From: Myxococcus eversor
GTDB taxonomy: Bacteria > Myxococcota > Myxococcia > Myxococcales > Myxococcaceae
Direction of reading: 5' to 3'
Assembly (NCBI RefSeq): GCF_010894455.1
Contig: NZ_JAAIXY010000004.1
Location: 1-64,000, forward strand
Length of the DNA stretch: 64,000 bases
A program made the translations under genes and the position numbers. The notes under the pieces are model-generated. The model saw only the letters and a program-made list of their open reading frames with translations, was not told where the DNA came from and made no database searches. Shown here one piece after another: positions 62,870 to 64,000 of the stretch (its first letter is position 1; each line of letters starts with the position of its first letter).

Positions 62870-63259
62870 ATGCGTCAAGGTTTCCTGCTGCGTTCCGTTG
62901 TCGCTGCTTCGCTGTTGTTCTCCGTCCCGGTGCTCGCCGAGGACGCCGCGCCCGCGCCCCAGGGCCAGGAGGGCCACCATGGGGGTCGATATGGCCACAA
63001 GGGCATGAAGGGAGAGCGGAAGCTGGCCAGGATGGAGCACCGCCTGGACCGCGCCGTGTCCGAGGGTCGTCTCTCGCAGGCGCAGGCGGACCAGTTCAAG
63101 ACGGAGGCCCGCCAGCTTCGCGACGAACTGAAGGCCCAGCGTGACGCGGCCGGCGGTCAGCTCTCCGAGGACCAGCGCCTCCAGGCTCGCGAGCGCGTCC
63201 GTGCCCTGCGCGCGAAGGTGAAGGCCGCCGTGCAGGCCAACGCGCCCACCAAGACCTGA
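62870..63259 (+). CDS. Small exported helical protein with His/Gly-rich lead
   Basis: A 129-residue protein with a signal peptide cut after VLAE (about residue 23). A His/Gly segment EGHHGGRYGHKG could bind metal. The rest is highly charged helix (LARMEHRLDRAVSEGRL, QFKTEARQLRDELKAQ and QARERVRALRAKVKAA) reminiscent of the LTxxQ helices of periplasmic Spy/CpxP-like chaperones, without their exact motif. Monocistronic; 177 bp upstream contains no recognised promoter. Confidence 0.75.
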   Translation: MRQGFLLRSVVAASLLFSVPVLAEDAAPAPQGQEGHHGGRYGHKGMKGERKLARMEHRLDRAVSEGRLSQAQADQFKTEARQLRDELKAQRDAAGGQLSEDQRLQARERVRALRAKVKAAVQANAPTKT

Positions 63260-63368
63260 GTCCGACCCGCGGGTTCCCATGGAGCGTGAGGCCTTTCAGA
63301 GACAGGCCAGGCGCTGACTTCGTTCCATGTCGTGCCGCGACAGTCCCCTGGAGGGGCCCCTGCGCACG

Positions 63369-64000
63369 ATGAATTCTGGAATGGTAGTTTCCCCTGACAT
63401 GGGCAACCCGGGGCAGACGCAGTTTGGTCGGTACGAATTGCTGGAGCGCCTGGGCGCGGGTGGGATGGCGGAGGTGTACCGGGCCCGGTATCCGGCGGCT
63501 CCTGGCGTCATCAAGTCCGTGGTCATCAAGCGGGTGCTCGGTGTCTATGCGTCGGACCCTGAGTTCGCGGAGATGTTCCTCAATGAAGCCCGTATCTGCG
63601 TGCGCCTGAGTCATGGCAACGTGGTGCAGGTCTTCGACTTCGGGGAGGTGGACGGCGAGTATTTCCTGGCCATGGAGTGGGTGGATGGCCAGCCGCTTTC
63701 CCGGGTGCTGAAGCGGGCGAGCGCGAAGGGCCTTCCCAGACTCCCCACGCCCATCGCCGCCGGCATCGCCATCGACATGTGTCGAGGGCTGCACTACGCG
63801 CATACCCTGGTGGATGAGCAGGGTGAGCCGCTCGGCCTGGTGCACCGCGATATCTCCCCGGACAACGTGTTGATGAGCTTCGAGGGGGAGGTGAAGATCT
63901 CCGACTTCGGAATCGCCAAGGCCCGGCTCGCGGGCCGCGTGGAGACAGAGGCCGGAGTGGTGAAGGGCAAATACCTGTACCTCTCGCCGGAGCAGGCGCG
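63369..64000 (+). CDS. Ser/Thr protein kinase, N-terminal part (runs off right edge)
   Basis: About 210 residues of a Hanks-type kinase are visible. RYELLERLGAGGMAEVYRA is the Gly loop, VVIKRVL the ATP-binding Lys, FLNEARI the Glu of helix C, VHRDISPDNVLM the catalytic loop with HRD, and SDFGIAKAR the DFG; KGKYLYLSPEQA starts the activation-segment end. All catalytic residues are present. Start at 63369 is tentative; in-frame ATGs at 63381 and 63399 exist. Typical of the very large myxobacterial kinase family; any sensor domain lies outside. Confidence 0.92.
   Translation, partial: MNSGMVVSPDMGNPGQTQFGRYELLERLGAGGMAEVYRARYPAAPGVIKSVVIKRVLGVYASDPEFAEMFLNEARICVRLSHGNVVQVFDFGEVDGEYFLAMEWVDGQPLSRVLKRASAKGLPRLPTPIAAGIAIDMCRGLHYAHTLVDEQGEPLGLVHRDISPDNVLMSFEGEVKISDFGIAKARLAGRVETEAGVVKGKYLYLSPEQA

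Overview
The window looks like a chromosomal segment of a myxobacterium, probably of the Myxococcaceae. Most genes have very high GC at third codon positions. Typical myxobacterial families are present: a TIGR02996-domain protein and its broken paralogs, a Ser/Thr kinase, an FHA protein, a PP2C-cyclic-nucleotide-domain fusion, an NtrC-type activator, Cys-rich lipoproteins and a carboxypeptidase-regulatory-domain repeat protein. The genus is inference from gene content.

Left third (1-26.6 kb), accessory and mosaic. An IS66-type transposase end is followed by a two-gene, visibly AT-richer operon: a PLD-like nuclease with a VPA1262-like lead domain, and a large helical partner. After that come a small membrane protein, a secreted zinc metalloprotease with two FN3 domains, and a membrane-anchored UvrD-like helicase. 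Degenerate C-terminal pieces of one IS91-like transposase recur at 4.2, 6.7, 9.3 and 20.7 kb. They share a terminus beginning GGCGCAT-NN-GAGG. Two genes read into it, and two short matches to it bracket an Ogt plus Ada-AlkA alkylation-repair pair (16.6-18.8 kb). A tight six-gene operon (9.8-15.6 kb) combines an unknown protein, a condensation-type acyltransferase, an ICMT-like membrane protein, a fatty-acid desaturase, a CapA-like protein and a heme-oxygenase-like diiron protein. It looks like an unassigned lipid or metabolite pathway.

Middle (26.7-46.4 kb). Two tandem Cys-rich lipoproteins sit behind a promoter with an overlapping dyad. Next is a minus-strand six-gene operon (33.3-27.5 kb): PP-loop ATPase, ATP-grasp ligase, class II glutamine amidotransferase, 2OG-Fe(II) oxygenase, EamA exporter and YbaK-type editing protein. 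All gaps are 14 nt or less. It reads as a complete make-export-protect cassette for an amino-acid-like metabolite. A CzcCAB-type RND efflux system and a divergent histidine kinase/NtrC-type regulator pair follow, then an FHA protein, a PP2C-cNMP protein and a methionine-heptad coiled-coil protein.

Right third (46.5-64 kb), mostly core. It holds a 992-residue repeat protein, CoaBC, a type-4 uracil-DNA glycosylase with a long Pro/Ala linker and an esterase. A lysine aminomutase pathway (kdd; kamD-kamE-kal-kce) is interrupted by a periplasmic catalase/ankyrin pair and by a small exported protein inside the kam operon. The catalase-kamD intergenic region carries three exact copies of CACCG-N6-CGGTG. 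The window ends with an SDR, a methyltransferase, a small helical exported protein and the start of a Ser/Thr protein kinase.
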